DNA of 33,366 nt from Aeromicrobium sp. (GTDB lineage Bacteria > Actinomycetota > Actinomycetes > Propionibacteriales > Nocardioidaceae). Position numbers and translations under genes: made by a program. Below, piece by piece: positions 1-8,771 of this stretch. The stretch's first letter is position 1. Each line of letters starts with the position of its first letter. The stretch covers positions 1 through 33,366 of the forward strand of contig NZ_JACMOM010000373.1 of NCBI RefSeq assembly GCF_014378035.1, written 5' to 3'. The notes beneath the pieces are model-generated. The model worked only from the letters and a program-made list of their open reading frames with translations, did not search any database and was not told where the DNA came from.

Positions 1-351
1 CGGCAGCAACGAGCTGCTGGCGCTGTTGGACGCGATGTTGATGGTGGCCTCTCCCGGCTCGGCGCCGAGGGCCGTGTTGCGAGCGGTCCAGAGCGGGTCG
101 CTGGCGACCGTGGCGCTGAGCTCGGCAAATGCGGCGGCGAGGGGCTCGAACGAGACGATCTGCCCGGTGTAGCCGAACGACCGGAGCGAGGTTCCGTAGC
201 CGCCGGTGGAGGCACCGACGTCGAGGACGAGGTCGACTTCTTGCTTGGCGAGGACCGACTGACGACGAGCGGCCGAGTGTCGCCGCACCTCGAATCCGCG
301 TCGGCCCAGCCGGGTCGCCACGGCATACGCCAGCTTGGTCCTTGCCTTCAT
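1..351 (-). CDS. FkbM family methyltransferase, N-terminal part (runs off the window)
   Basis: This gene is absent from the supplied ORF track because it is cut by the left edge. Reading the minus strand from ATG at 351 gives 117 open codons. The product starts MKARTKLAYAV and contains LVLDVGASTGGYGTSLRS (SAM-binding motif I), GYTGQIVSFEPL (motif II, acidic ribose-binding Glu) and an ALGAEPGEATINIA segment. That order is typical of FkbM-type SAM-dependent methyltransferases, usually about 230-280 residues, so roughly half is missing. A purine-rich CAGGAAG sits about 7 bases before the ATG. Family members O-methylate sugars or polyketides; beside two glycosyltransferases and two other methyltransferases a glycan substrate is the natural inference. 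It lies 94 bases downstream of the glycosyltransferase on the same strand and may be in its operon. Confidence 0.85.
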   Translation of the reverse strand, partial: MKARTKLAYAVATRLGRRGFEVRRHSAARRQSVLAKQEVDLVLDVGASTGGYGTSLRSFGYTGQIVSFEPLAAAFAELSATVASDPLWTARNTALGAEPGEATINIASNSASSSLLP

Positions 352-445
352 CGGGCGGCTTCCTGCGTGATGGGCACTGGTTCTCCTCGATCTTCGTGAG
401 CATCGGACGACACCGACTGGGCTGCGGGCAGATCGACGGACTGCA

Positions 446-1561
446 TCACGTTGGGGCGACCGCTCGTCGCTCGCCCAGCAGGCTCCTCGCGAACTCCTCG
501 GGGGTCGCGGGTGGAACCGTGTTGCGGCGTGGAGCGCCGGGATCACGTTCCACGGCACGCATGATGGCGGCGCCGATGCTCATCCGGTCGAAGTCGGCGA
601 CCTCACCACCACCGGTGGCACGCACCTCACGGGCCCGCACCTCGGACCCGGCCGTCACCACCGGGACGTCGGCGGCCAGAGCCTTGCCCATGATGCCGCT
701 CGGCCCGTTGTTGGTCATGATCAACGCGGCGATGTCGGACGACGCGACCAGTCTGTCAAGATCGGCATTGGGCAGGTACCCGTTTCGCACGATGATCCGA
801 CCGTGCGGAGAGGGCCCGACCAGCTTGACCCATTCCTCGACGCCGGGCGTCAGACCCCCGGCGAGCACAAGGTCAGCGTCGACCTGAGACTCCTGCATCG
901 CCTCCCAGACAAGCTTGGCGTTCTTGCGTTCGGAGATCACGCCGAAGATGCCGATGATCTTGCGGGCGGGCGGGAGGCCGAGCTCTTCCCGAAGGTGTGC
1001 GCGATCGCGGGAGTGCGCCGAGCAGATCGCGGGGTCGCGGGTGCGCTTGACGACCCATCCGGGCGACATGTCGTCGCGTCCGGCGAACCCGGCAACTCGG
1101 TGCAACGACCCCGTTGCCATCGCGACGATGGCCAGCGTGGCCTTGGGAAGGCGAAGCTTCCATCCGACCATGTCGGTCAGCTTGAGCTTGGCCGGATATC
1201 GGGTGAGCATGAAGATCACCCGGGGCCGTCTCCGCAGACCGAATGCGCGCGGAGCCTCGAACCACCATCGTTTGAGTGACTGGTCAGCATCCATCACCAC
1301 GACCGCGTCGACATGCTCGGTGCGGCAGAGAGCCGCAACCTCCCGTGCGATGTCGCGAATCGGGGGGAGCGCTGCGTCGAAGACCTCCAGCACCCGGTAG
1401 CCAAGGTCTCCGAGGTACTCCTGGAAGGCCGGGTCCGCGGTCCCTCCGCGGGACGTCAGGATGAGGACCTCTGACGTCCGGGAGGCGACGGCAGCGACGT
1501 TGGCGACTGCCTGCGAGCGGTGCCCCTCGGGGAACGGCTCGACGAGGATCGTGGTTCCCAT
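446..1561 (-). CDS. Glycosyltransferase, GT4-like
   Basis: The 371-residue protein has a two-domain GT-B outline. The N-terminal half begins with an Ile/Leu-rich strand (TTILVEPFPEGHRSQAV) as in nucleotide-sugar transferases. The C-terminal half opens with IIGIFGVISERKNAKLV, followed by ADLVLAGGL and NNGPSGIMGKALAADVPVVT, which match the donor-binding Rossmann domain of GT4-type enzymes (glycine-rich loop, then the loop before the last helix). A canonical E-x7-E motif is not clear, so the exact family is uncertain. No signal peptide or membrane segment is visible, so it should act in the cytoplasm on a lipid-linked or nucleotide-activated glycan. The ATG at 1561 has GGAGG about 11 bases upstream, slightly long. 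It sits just upstream of the FkbM methyltransferase on the same strand. Confidence 0.72.
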   Translation of the reverse strand: MGTTILVEPFPEGHRSQAVANVAAVASRTSEVLILTSRGGTADPAFQEYLGDLGYRVLEVFDAALPPIRDIAREVAALCRTEHVDAVVVMDADQSLKRWWFEAPRAFGLRRRPRVIFMLTRYPAKLKLTDMVGWKLRLPKATLAIVAMATGSLHRVAGFAGRDDMSPGWVVKRTRDPAICSAHSRDRAHLREELGLPPARKIIGIFGVISERKNAKLVWEAMQESQVDADLVLAGGLTPGVEEWVKLVGPSPHGRIIVRNGYLPNADLDRLVASSDIAALIMTNNGPSGIMGKALAADVPVVTAGSEVRAREVRATGGGEVADFDRMSIGAAIMRAVERDPGAPRRNTVPPATPEEFARSLLGERRAVAPT

Positions 1562-1926
1562 CAGGCGCCATCCCTCCGGGAGTGCCGGGAGACGGTTGCT
1601 GCGCTGGTTCCACCATCATCCAGTCGCCGCCGATGCATGGTCAGAGGATACCGGCGACAGAGCCGGGCCAGACACGACTACCAAAATTCGGCTGCGCGTC
1701 CCGGCCGCGGCGCCTGCACGAGGACGGCTGGCTTGATCGATTCGACACCTCGGACAGGAGAAACCAGAGCACAAGGCCGCCTGCGGCACTGACGACAAGC
1801 CCTTGAGCCCTGGAAGGGAGTGAGGACCCCGGAACCTGCTTCTGCCCTTGGTCGCGCATGCGACCTCTGGAGGGCTCTCGACCGATATGGTCCAGACCGT
1901 GCAGCGAGGCAGGTAGCGTACGCGCT
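1562..1926. other. Divergent intergenic region (365 bases)
   Basis: This is the only gap over 300 bases. It separates the minus-strand glycosyltransferase from the plus-strand methyltransferase, so it must carry both promoters. A TAGCGT box at 1914-1919 fits a start-proximal -10 for the rightward gene. I see no clear -35/-10 pair for the leftward gene, no strong hairpin and no convincing small ORF. The ORF-track entries here (for example 1616-2002 and 1641-2126, minus) show no family resemblance and read as shadows. Confidence 0.5.
1914..1919 (+). promoter_or_regulatory. Candidate -10 box of a leaderless transcript
   Basis: TAGCGT (TANNNT) lies 7 bases before the GTG at 1927. This places the expected transcription start at or next to the start codon. 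No Shine-Dalgarno sequence is visible. Confidence 0.4.
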
Positions 1927-2580
1927 GTGAACCCCACACTCCGCGCGGTAGTGCGTTCGACCGTCCGCACAGCAAACACACCCCTTGCCAAACGGCGGGC
2001 AAAGCGTTCCCTCGCAGCCGCGCCCCGTCCCCTCAAGCTGGAGATTGGTGGCCTGGAGGATCGTCCGGGCTGGGTTGTCACCAACGTCAACGCGGTGACA
2101 CGGAACTTCATGGACGCGACCACCACCTGGCCCCTCGAGGACGCGTCGACTTCCCACGTCTACTCCGACAACGTGATCGAACACGTCCCACTGGAGGCCG
2201 GCCGGGTGCTCTTCTCCGAGGCCCACCGTTGCCTGCAGCCCGGCGGAGTGATCAGGCTGGTGACACCTGATCTGCGGGCACACATCGACAAGTACCTCAG
2301 TGGCTCGAGGCCGGCCGGCGATCCCGGCGCGCGGACGTATGAGTCGATGGGCCTCACGGTCGAGCATCCCCTCGACTGGGTGCGTATCCCCATCGCATCA
2401 TTCGGCCATCACGAGGGCTACGTCTACGACTTCGAGACCTTGGCGGCCGAGCTGGAACGCGCAGGCTTCCACTCCGTGGTGCGCTGCTCACCGGGCGAGA
2501 GCCCGCATCCCGAGATGGACTCTCTCGATCAACGAGCCGATGAGGGCGGAGCCCAGATGGCGGTCGAGGCAACCCGCTAG
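1927..2580 (+). CDS. Class I SAM-dependent methyltransferase
   Basis: The protein has 217 residues when started at GTG 1927; the ORF track extends it to an ATG at 1858, but the extension looks non-coding and a TANNNT box sits 7 bases before the GTG. Features are LKLEIGGLEDRPGWVVTN (motif-I-like strand and loop), VYSDNVIEHVPLEAG, then EAHRCLQPGGVIRLVTPDL. The latter is the post-motif segment of Methyltransf_11 / COG4627-type enzymes, which often sit in capsule, O-antigen or teichoic-acid clusters. A Lys/Arg-rich N-terminus (AKRRAKRSL) precedes the domain. The target is not readable. It converges with the next glycosyltransferase gene, leaving 7 bases between stop codons and no obvious terminator. 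Confidence 0.72.
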   Translation: MNPTLRAVVRSTVRTANTPLAKRRAKRSLAAAPRPLKLEIGGLEDRPGWVVTNVNAVTRNFMDATTTWPLEDASTSHVYSDNVIEHVPLEAGRVLFSEAHRCLQPGGVIRLVTPDLRAHIDKYLSGSRPAGDPGARTYESMGLTVEHPLDWVRIPIASFGHHEGYVYDFETLAAELERAGFHSVVRCSPGESPHPEMDSLDQRADEGGAQMAVEATR

Positions 2581-2587
2581 GTAGGGC

Positions 2588-3706
2588 TCACCTGGACGAT
2601 GTCTGGCGGGTCAGCCGCCCGCCGCCTGCGGCCCGCCTGCGCCCGATCTCGTCCTGGAGATTGTGCGCCCAGATGCTCGGGCTGATCCGTCTCGAGAGCG
2701 CCAGGCTGATCTCGGACATCGCGGCCAGCCGTACCGAGCTCAGCGAGCTCATCCGCGTCATCGCGGCCACCCAGAGGTCCACGTCACCCGCGGGCACGAT
2801 CCATCCGTTCGCGCCGTCCTGGACAAGACCCGGGGCCACGCCGGCGAAGTCCGAGCACAAGATCGGCAGACCCGACGCTGCCGCTTCGTGCACTGCCACG
2901 CCGTACGGCTCGATGTGCGACGGAAGCAGGTAACCGGACGCCTCGCGCATCAGTGCGGCGACGGCGACCGGTGGGAGGAAGCCGTGCATCGTCACGCCGT
3001 CGAGACCGGCCAACATCGGCCCCAGCGGACCCATGCCCACGACGTGCAGGTCCCACGGGTCGCTGTCGGCCCTTCGGTAGCGGGCGTACGCCTCCGCGAG
3101 CAGGTCGGCTCCCTTGTGGTCGACGAGTCGACCCACGAAGAGGAACGATCGTCGGGAAGCCATGTCCTCACCGGACCGCGGAGGGGTGAAGAAGATGCCA
3201 GTGTCAGCAGTGAGCGAGCCGCGGATCACGTCAGCGGCACCAAAACCGAGACGATGTGCGTAGAACTCACTGCGGTCGCTCGGCACCATGGCCGCGTCCG
3301 CCACCGTGTCGATGTACCACCGGTGCACCGCCCGTCCGAGCCACTGCCTCGGCGTAGATCGCCAGAGGTTGTCCATCACGAGGATCCGGACGACCTCAGC
3401 GGGCACCGCCTTCATCACTGCGCGGTAGGCCTTGGCAAAGTTCCACGCGGTCATGACGACAGCGTCGGGGTCGAACTCCAGCACCTGCTTCGTGAGGACG
3501 TCGGGGCGGGGAGAGTCCTGCCAGCCCAGGAACTCCGCGTAGGTGCCCGTGCCGAGGTCGCCGAAAGCCGTGTCCCGCATCGCGGCGACCGCTGCCTCGG
3601 GGCTGTCGGGTTGCACGACCATGAGCTCGTGGCCGAGTTGGTGGAGCTCGCGATACTGCGCATCGAGATAGCCGGTCATTCCATTGCCGAGGAAGACGAT
3701 TCGCAC
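2588..3706 (-). CDS. Glycosyltransferase family 4 protein
   Basis: A 372-residue GT-B enzyme. The N-terminal domain starts MRIVFLGNGMTGYLDAQYREL. The C-terminal donor domain is clear: FLFVGRLVDHKGADLLAEAY, LHVVGMGPLGPML, VTMHGFLPPVAVAALM, then SHIEPYGVAVHEAAASGLPI with an intact E-x7-E motif, and GANGWIVPAGDVD. This is textbook GT4, a retaining transferase using a nucleotide-diphospho-sugar. The GTG at 3706 has no ribosome-binding site, but TACCGT lies exactly 6 bases before it on the same strand, suggesting a leaderless message. It is a cytoplasmic enzyme. Its place among methyltransferases suggests a partly methylated surface polysaccharide or glycolipid, but the sugar cannot be told. Confidence 0.83.
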   Translation of the reverse strand: MRIVFLGNGMTGYLDAQYRELHQLGHELMVVQPDSPEAAVAAMRDTAFGDLGTGTYAEFLGWQDSPRPDVLTKQVLEFDPDAVVMTAWNFAKAYRAVMKAVPAEVVRILVMDNLWRSTPRQWLGRAVHRWYIDTVADAAMVPSDRSEFYAHRLGFGAADVIRGSLTADTGIFFTPPRSGEDMASRRSFLFVGRLVDHKGADLLAEAYARYRRADSDPWDLHVVGMGPLGPMLAGLDGVTMHGFLPPVAVAALMREASGYLLPSHIEPYGVAVHEAAASGLPILCSDFAGVAPGLVQDGANGWIVPAGDVDLWVAAMTRMSSLSSVRLAAMSEISLALSRRISPSIWAHNLQDEIGRRRAAGGGRLTRQTSSR

Positions 3707-3712
3707 CCCGGA

Positions 3713-3718
3713 ACGGTA
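3713..3718 (-). promoter_or_regulatory. Candidate -10 box of a leaderless transcript (GT4 gene)
   Basis: On the minus strand TACCGT is followed by 6 bases (TCCGGG) and the GTG start at 3706. This is the spacing expected when transcription begins at the start codon. Confidence 0.4.
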
Positions 3719-3761
3719 CCGCGCGGCTCACGTCGGGCGACGGCCGCTGTCGACGCTCTGG

Positions 3762-4508
3762 TCAGTCGGTGGCACGTTTCTGGATGAAGAACATGTACAT
3801 CGCCCCGAATCGCTGCGGCAGCAGCCGAGACAGGGCATACACCCCGTAGATCATGACTCGCGACCGGCCGAAGTACACCGGCTCACCATCGACGGTGTAT
3901 CCCACCACCGACCATTCCGGTGCCGGGAAGTACCGCCGGACGTCTCGCAGGGTGTTGAGGTTGTAACAGGTCGGGAACACGTCGCGGGCGGCGCGTTGAC
4001 CCGGTTGCAGTCGGGTCAGTGCCCTCGCGTGGAGCCGGTTCGGCACGAGCCGTGCCCCGATGGCGATGTAGCCCCACTTGTTCGGAGTGCGGGCGCAGAT
4101 CCAGCCGCCGGGCTTGACGATGCGCCCGAGCTCGGTCGCCACGACCGCGGGATCCTCGACGTGCTCGAACGTGTAGTCCGTCATCACCAGGTCCACCGAC
4201 TCATCCGGCATGTCGATGCGATCGCCCGGTACCCACACCTGCGCCTCGTCGACGCTCGTGTTCTCCAGGACCACGGGGTCGATGTCGACGCCGATGACCT
4301 TGCGCACCCGGCCCCGGAAGAGCTGGAGCCTGCGCAGATAGCTGTCGGGCTCGTCCATGAAGCCCCCGCGCCCTGCACCGAAATCGACGACCACGGAATC
4401 TTGTGTGACCAGTGCATCGATGCGGCTGAAGAACTCGATCGACTTGTCGACCCTGCTGAAACCGCCTACGGCGGTCTCGGGGTAGAGCCGACTCAAAGGA
4501 TCGTTCAC
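3762..4508 (-). CDS. Class I SAM-dependent methyltransferase
   Basis: The 248-residue protein has SVVVDFGAGRGGFMDE (motif I), KVIGVDIDPVVLEN (motif II), DLVMTDYTFEHVEDP and ELGRIVKPGGWICARTPN. This is the full Methyltransf_11/25-type order. The C-terminal third (from about residue 165) contains aromatic segments such as DVFPTCYNLNTLRDVRRYFP and ends near a hydrophobic YGVYALSRLLPQRFGAMYMFFI stretch that could bind a membrane or lipid substrate. The GTG at 4508 is preceded by GGAAGG with good spacing, so this gene has a conventional ribosome-binding site, unlike several neighbours. The 55-base gap to the GT4 gene fits a shared operon. Likely role: methylation of a glycan or glycolipid; the substrate is unknown. 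Confidence 0.8.
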   Translation of the reverse strand: MNDPLSRLYPETAVGGFSRVDKSIEFFSRIDALVTQDSVVVDFGAGRGGFMDEPDSYLRRLQLFRGRVRKVIGVDIDPVVLENTSVDEAQVWVPGDRIDMPDESVDLVMTDYTFEHVEDPAVVATELGRIVKPGGWICARTPNKWGYIAIGARLVPNRLHARALTRLQPGQRAARDVFPTCYNLNTLRDVRRYFPAPEWSVVGYTVDGEPVYFGRSRVMIYGVYALSRLLPQRFGAMYMFFIQKRATD

Positions 4509-4553
4509 GTGGCACCTTCCGCGGAGCTATCGGACGTCGGCCGAGTCTAACCG

Positions 4554-6023
<1,470 letters not shown>

Positions 6024-6024
6024 T

Positions 6025-6042
6025 CGCCCCGCCGCCGGGGCG
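6025..6042 (+). terminator. Hairpin just after guaB1
   Basis: CGCCCCG / CGGGGCG form a 7-bp GC stem with a 4-base loop starting 2 bases after the guaB1 stop. No T-run follows. It is a candidate terminator or 3'-end stabiliser. Confidence 0.45.
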
Positions 6043-6049
6043 GTACCTC

Positions 6050-6082
6050 AGCGTCCACTGCTCCTCGGCAGCGGTGGACGCT
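6050..6082. terminator. Second hairpin between convergent guaB1 and tetR
   Basis: AGCGTCCAC and GTGGACGCT are 9-base inverted repeats around a 15-base loop. They end inside the stop codon of the TetR gene. The position between convergent genes suits a bidirectional terminator; there is no U-tract. Confidence 0.45.
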
Positions 6083-6671
6083 AGCCCACCGCAGAAGCGG
6101 CATGGTGGCGGAGGCGGATGCCGTCGAGGATCAGCGTGAGCCCCAGCTCGAACGACGCCTTGTCGGCACGGTCGGTCCCGCCGCCGACGACGTCATCGAT
6201 CGCGCCGACGCTGTTGGCCTGCAGGTGCGTCTGCTCGTCGGAGACGTGACCGAACACGAAGTGCATGATCGTGGTGGCCGCGGCACGGGAGAACGACTCG
6301 TCGAAACCGCCGTCGCGGATCGTTGCGGCCAGGCGGGCGTGAGGCGTGCGGGCGCCCAGGCCGAAGGCATGCACCGTGGCGACCAGCTCGGCCCCGTCGC
6401 GGAAGGCGAGCATCGCATCGCGGAGTCCGCGGCTCTGGCCGATGACTCGTTCGTCCCATGACAGCCCGTCCGCGTCGGGCCGATCGCCGCGGGTGAGCAG
6501 CTCATCGGCGACGGCTGCCAGGAGCACCTGCTTGCTGGTGAAGTGGTGGTAGAGCGCGCTCGGTTGCAGCCCGAGCTCGGAGGCGATCCGACGCATCGAG
6601 AGGTCGGGCAGGCCGTACTGGTCGAGGATGTCGACGGCACGCTCAACGATGTCGGAACGGTGGTAGCGCAC
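6081..6671 (-). CDS. TetR family transcriptional regulator, likely of biotin uptake (BioQ-like role)
   Basis: The 196-residue protein has a TetR_N helix-turn-helix at about residues 8-52 (IVERAVDILDQYGLPDLSMRRIASELGLQPSALYHHFTSK). The C-terminal ligand domain is helical (LRDAMLAFRDGAELVATVHAFGLG; TIMHFVFGHVSDEQTHLQ). The GTG at 6671 has AAGGGG a few bases upstream. It is transcribed away from bioYMN. The intergenic space holds TGAACGCCGTTCA, which resembles the TGAAC-N3-GTTAC-type site I recall for the TetR-type biotin regulator BioQ of Corynebacterium. The inferred function is repression of bioYMN and of itself. The family is certain; biotin specificity is inference from position and operator. 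The C-terminal half also resembles TetR_C tetracycline-type domains, so a drug-type ligand is not excluded. Confidence 0.85.
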   Translation of the reverse strand: MRYHRSDIVERAVDILDQYGLPDLSMRRIASELGLQPSALYHHFTSKQVLLAAVADELLTRGDRPDADGLSWDERVIGQSRGLRDAMLAFRDGAELVATVHAFGLGARTPHARLAATIRDGGFDESFSRAAATTIMHFVFGHVSDEQTHLQANSVGAIDDVVGGGTDRADKASFELGLTLILDGIRLRHHAASAVG

Positions 6672-6695
6672 GGGGACCCCTTCGGCGTTCGCGTG

Positions 6696-6726
6696 TTGAC
6701 AGCGCGATCAGCCTATACGCTAACCT
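6696..6726 (+). promoter_or_regulatory. Promoter of bioYMN
   Basis: TTGACA (6696-6701) is a perfect -35. TAACCT (6721-6726, spacing 19) or GCTAAC (6719-6724, spacing 17) serves as the -10. The operator directly follows and overlaps the start region. On the other strand TAGGCT (6715-6710) can be the -10 of tetR, so the promoters overlap back to back. Confidence 0.55.
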
Positions 6727-6753
6727 GAACGCCGTTCACCTGAGTGCTGTTCA
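6726..6753. promoter_or_regulatory. Tandem palindromic operator between tetR and bioY
   Basis: TGAACGCCGTTCA (6726-6738) is a perfect 5-3-5 palindrome. TGAGTGCTGTTCA (6741-6753) is a second, imperfect copy displaced by 15 bases. Together they cover the start region of bioY and the -35 region of tetR, which would allow simultaneous repression of both genes by the neighbouring TetR protein. Confidence 0.6.
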
Positions 6754-6798
6754 GTTCTCGCCACGTCCAGACGCCGCCATATCTTGCAGGAGCACCCC

Positions 6799-7428
6799 AT
6801 GAGCAACGCCGCCACCCCGACATCGCGCCGGTCATCGACGACGACGACCGACCTCGCACTCATCGCCACCTTCGCGGCGCTCATCGCGGTCTGCGCCGTC
6901 TCCGCGTCACTGCCCTTCGGTGTCAACGGCGTGCCCGTCACGCTGCAGCTGTTCGGCATCTTCCTCGCTGGCGCCGTGCTCGGTGCGAAGCGCGGCTTCC
7001 TGTCAGTGCTGCTCTACCTCGTGGTCGGAGCAGCGGGTCTGCCGATCTTCGCCGGTGGGACGTCCGGCATCGCACCGTTCACCGGCGTCACCGGCGGCTA
7101 CCTCCTCGCCTTCCCGTTCGCTGCCGCGATCGTCGGCCTCGCCGTCGAGCAGGCTCACCGGCGCAACGTGGTCGTCACGGCCGGGATCGTCGTCGCGGGC
7201 GGGGTCGTCGCGGAGCTGCTCGTCTGGCTGGTCGGCGCAACGGGCATCTCGCTCTATGCCGACACTCCTCTGTTGTCGACGATCAAGGCCTCGTTCGCCT
7301 ACGTCCCCGCCGACCTGGTCAAGCTGGCCATCGCAGCGGTCGTGGCTGCCTCGGTGCACCGCGCATTCCCGGCGCTGCTCACCCACCGCGACCAGCATGG
7401 TGTCAGCAAGCAGGGCGTGAGCAACTAG
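6799..7428 (+). CDS. bioY: Biotin transporter substrate-binding subunit BioY
   Basis: The 209-residue protein starts at ATG 6799, chosen over the track start at 6784 because GCAGGAG lies 6 bases before it. It is a six-helix S-component. Hallmarks are VPVTLQLFGIFLAGAVLGAKRGFLSVLLYLVVGAAGLPIFAGG, then GGYLLAFPFAAAIVGL, the conserved BioY core that binds biotin within the membrane. The N-terminal 20 residues are polar (Thr/Ser-rich). It works with the ATPase BioM and the scaffold BioN encoded directly downstream in a biotin energy-coupling factor transporter. Expression is probably controlled by the divergent TetR protein through the operator upstream. Confidence 0.93.
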   Translation: MSNAATPTSRRSSTTTTDLALIATFAALIAVCAVSASLPFGVNGVPVTLQLFGIFLAGAVLGAKRGFLSVLLYLVVGAAGLPIFAGGTSGIAPFTGVTGGYLLAFPFAAAIVGLAVEQAHRRNVVVTAGIVVAGGVVAELLVWLVGATGISLYADTPLLSTIKASFAYVPADLVKLAIAAVVAASVHRAFPALLTHRDQHGVSKQGVSN

Positions 7429-7431
7429 CCT
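7426..7431 (+). promoter_or_regulatory. Possible internal -10 box formed by the bioY stop codon
   Basis: TAGCCT begins with the bioY TAG stop and lies 6 bases before the bioM GTG. No ribosome-binding site is seen for bioM. It may be an internal leaderless start or coincidence. Confidence 0.25.
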
Positions 7432-7437
7432 CGGCCT

Positions 7438-8136
7438 GTGGCCACCATCGAGCTCGACGCCGTCGGCGTCACCGCACCGGCGGCCGGCGGCGACGTCACC
7501 ATCCTTCATGACGTCAGCGCGCACCTCACCGAGCCAAGAGTGGCCCTCATCGGTGGCAACGGCTCGGGCAAGTCAACGATCGCGCGGCTCCTCAACGGCC
7601 TCGTCGCGGCCTCGTCGGGCCGCGTGCTCGTCGATGGCCTCGATGTGTCCGAGAACGGTCCGGCGGTGCGTCGTCGCGTCGGGTTCGTGTTCACCCAACC
7701 TGCCGCCCAGCTCGTGATGCCCACCGTCGCCGAGGACGTCGCACTGTCGTTGCGCCGCCATGTCCACGATCCGAACGAACGCGCGCACCGCACCACCGAG
7801 GTGCTCGAGTCGTTCGGGCTCGCACACCTCGCGAGCACGAGCGTCCATGCGCTCTCCGGTGGTCAGCAGCAGCTGCTCGCCCTGGCCGGAGTGCTGGCCA
7901 CTGAGCCGTCCATCGTCGTCGCCGACGAGCCGACCACCCTGCTCGATCTGCGCAACAGCGCCACCGTCGCTGATCGGTTGTTCGGCCTCACGCAGCAGCT
8001 CATCCTGGTCACGCACGACCTTGACCTGGCTCGGCGCTGCGATCGGGCGCTGGTGGTCGAGGACGGTCCCATCGTCTACGACGGCGCCCCCGCCGCCGCG
8101 GTCGACCACTACCGACGCAGTGTGGCGACGTCATGA
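7438..8136 (+). CDS. bioM: Biotin ECF transporter ATPase BioM
   Basis: A 232-residue ABC ATPase. Walker A is GGNGSGKST (about 39-47), the Q-loop region is VFTQPAAQLVMPTVAEDVALSL, the signature is HALSGGQQQLLALAGVLA, Walker B is IVVADEPTTLLDL, and the switch His is in LVTHDLDLARRCD. The QPxxQxxxxTVxxDVxxxL stretch is characteristic of energy-coupling-factor ATPases. It starts at GTG 7438, 9 bases after bioY, without a clear Shine-Dalgarno. It is shorter than CbiO-type paralogues (about 270) and ends soon after the D-loop/switch region. It supplies ATP hydrolysis for biotin import and pairs with BioN at the membrane. Confidence 0.92.
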   Translation: MATIELDAVGVTAPAAGGDVTILHDVSAHLTEPRVALIGGNGSGKSTIARLLNGLVAASSGRVLVDGLDVSENGPAVRRRVGFVFTQPAAQLVMPTVAEDVALSLRRHVHDPNERAHRTTEVLESFGLAHLASTSVHALSGGQQQLLALAGVLATEPSIVVADEPTTLLDLRNSATVADRLFGLTQQLILVTHDLDLARRCDRALVVEDGPIVYDGAPAAAVDHYRRSVATS

Positions 8137-8762
8137 GGCGCTCGCTGCCGCTCGGTACCTATCAACCCGGTACGACGATCTGGCATCGAGTCCCCGCTGG
8201 CCCGAAGCTCGGGTCGCTGCTCGCCTTCAGCATCGTCGTGGTCGCGATCCGCGGCCCGTGGCCGGCCACTGCGGCACTCGGTGTCTCGCTGGCCGTGACG
8301 GCCGGGGCGCGCGTCCCGGTGTCGACCGTCTGGCGTGGCCTTCGCCCACTGCTGCTGGTCGTGGCGATCCTGGCCGGCTTCCAGCTGTGGCAGCGAGGCT
8401 GGCCCGTGGCCGTCGAGGTGGTGTCGACGACGGTCTGCCTCGTCATCGCTGCCACCACGTTCACCGCCACGACGCCGATGGACGCGCTCCTCGACGCGAT
8501 CGTGCGAGGGTTGCGTCCGCTTCGGCGCCTCGGCGTCAACCCCGAGAAGGTCGCGCTCGCCTTCTCGCTCATGATCGGGGCGATACCCGCCATCTTCGAG
8601 ATCTTCCACGACACGCGTGAGGCGGCCAAGGCACGCGGTCTCGAGCGCAGCCCGCGGGCAAACCTGTCGCCGATGGCAATCAGGGTCGTCGCCCAGGCGC
8701 TCGCAACCGGCGAAGCGTTGCACGCCCGCGGCATCGGCGACGACGACGTACCCGCGCGGTAG
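8133..8762 (+). CDS. bioN: Biotin ECF transporter transmembrane protein BioN (EcfT)
   Basis: The 209-residue integral membrane protein overlaps the bioM stop by ATGA, indicating translational coupling. The N-terminus LGTYQPGTTIWHRVPAGPKLGSLLAFSIVVVAI matches CbiQ/EcfT proteins. Several hydrophobic helices follow (TAALGVSLAVTAGA; LLLVVAILAGFQLW; VSTTVCLVIAATTFTATT). The two Ala-Arg-Gly coupling motifs that grip the ATPase are present as REAAKARGLERS and GEALHARGIGDDD. It is a scaffold linking BioY to BioM. Confidence 0.9.
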   Translation: MRRSLPLGTYQPGTTIWHRVPAGPKLGSLLAFSIVVVAIRGPWPATAALGVSLAVTAGARVPVSTVWRGLRPLLLVVAILAGFQLWQRGWPVAVEVVSTTVCLVIAATTFTATTPMDALLDAIVRGLRPLRRLGVNPEKVALAFSLMIGAIPAIFEIFHDTREAAKARGLERSPRANLSPMAIRVVAQALATGEALHARGIGDDDVPAR

Positions 8763-8765
8763 CGT
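8760..8765 (+). promoter_or_regulatory. Possible -10 box formed by the bioN stop codon
   Basis: TAGCGT starts with the bioN TAG stop and is followed by 6 bases (CCACGG) and the ATG of the histidine kinase at 8772. This repeats the geometry seen at other genes here. It could separate the two-component operon from bioYMN. Confidence 0.35.
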
Positions 8766-8771
8766 CCACGG

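Noticed and set aside
129-887. Plus-strand ORF of 252 residues across the FkbM and glycosyltransferase genes
   Set aside because: Arg/Ser/Thr-rich composition without motifs; both minus-strand genes have clear family signatures.
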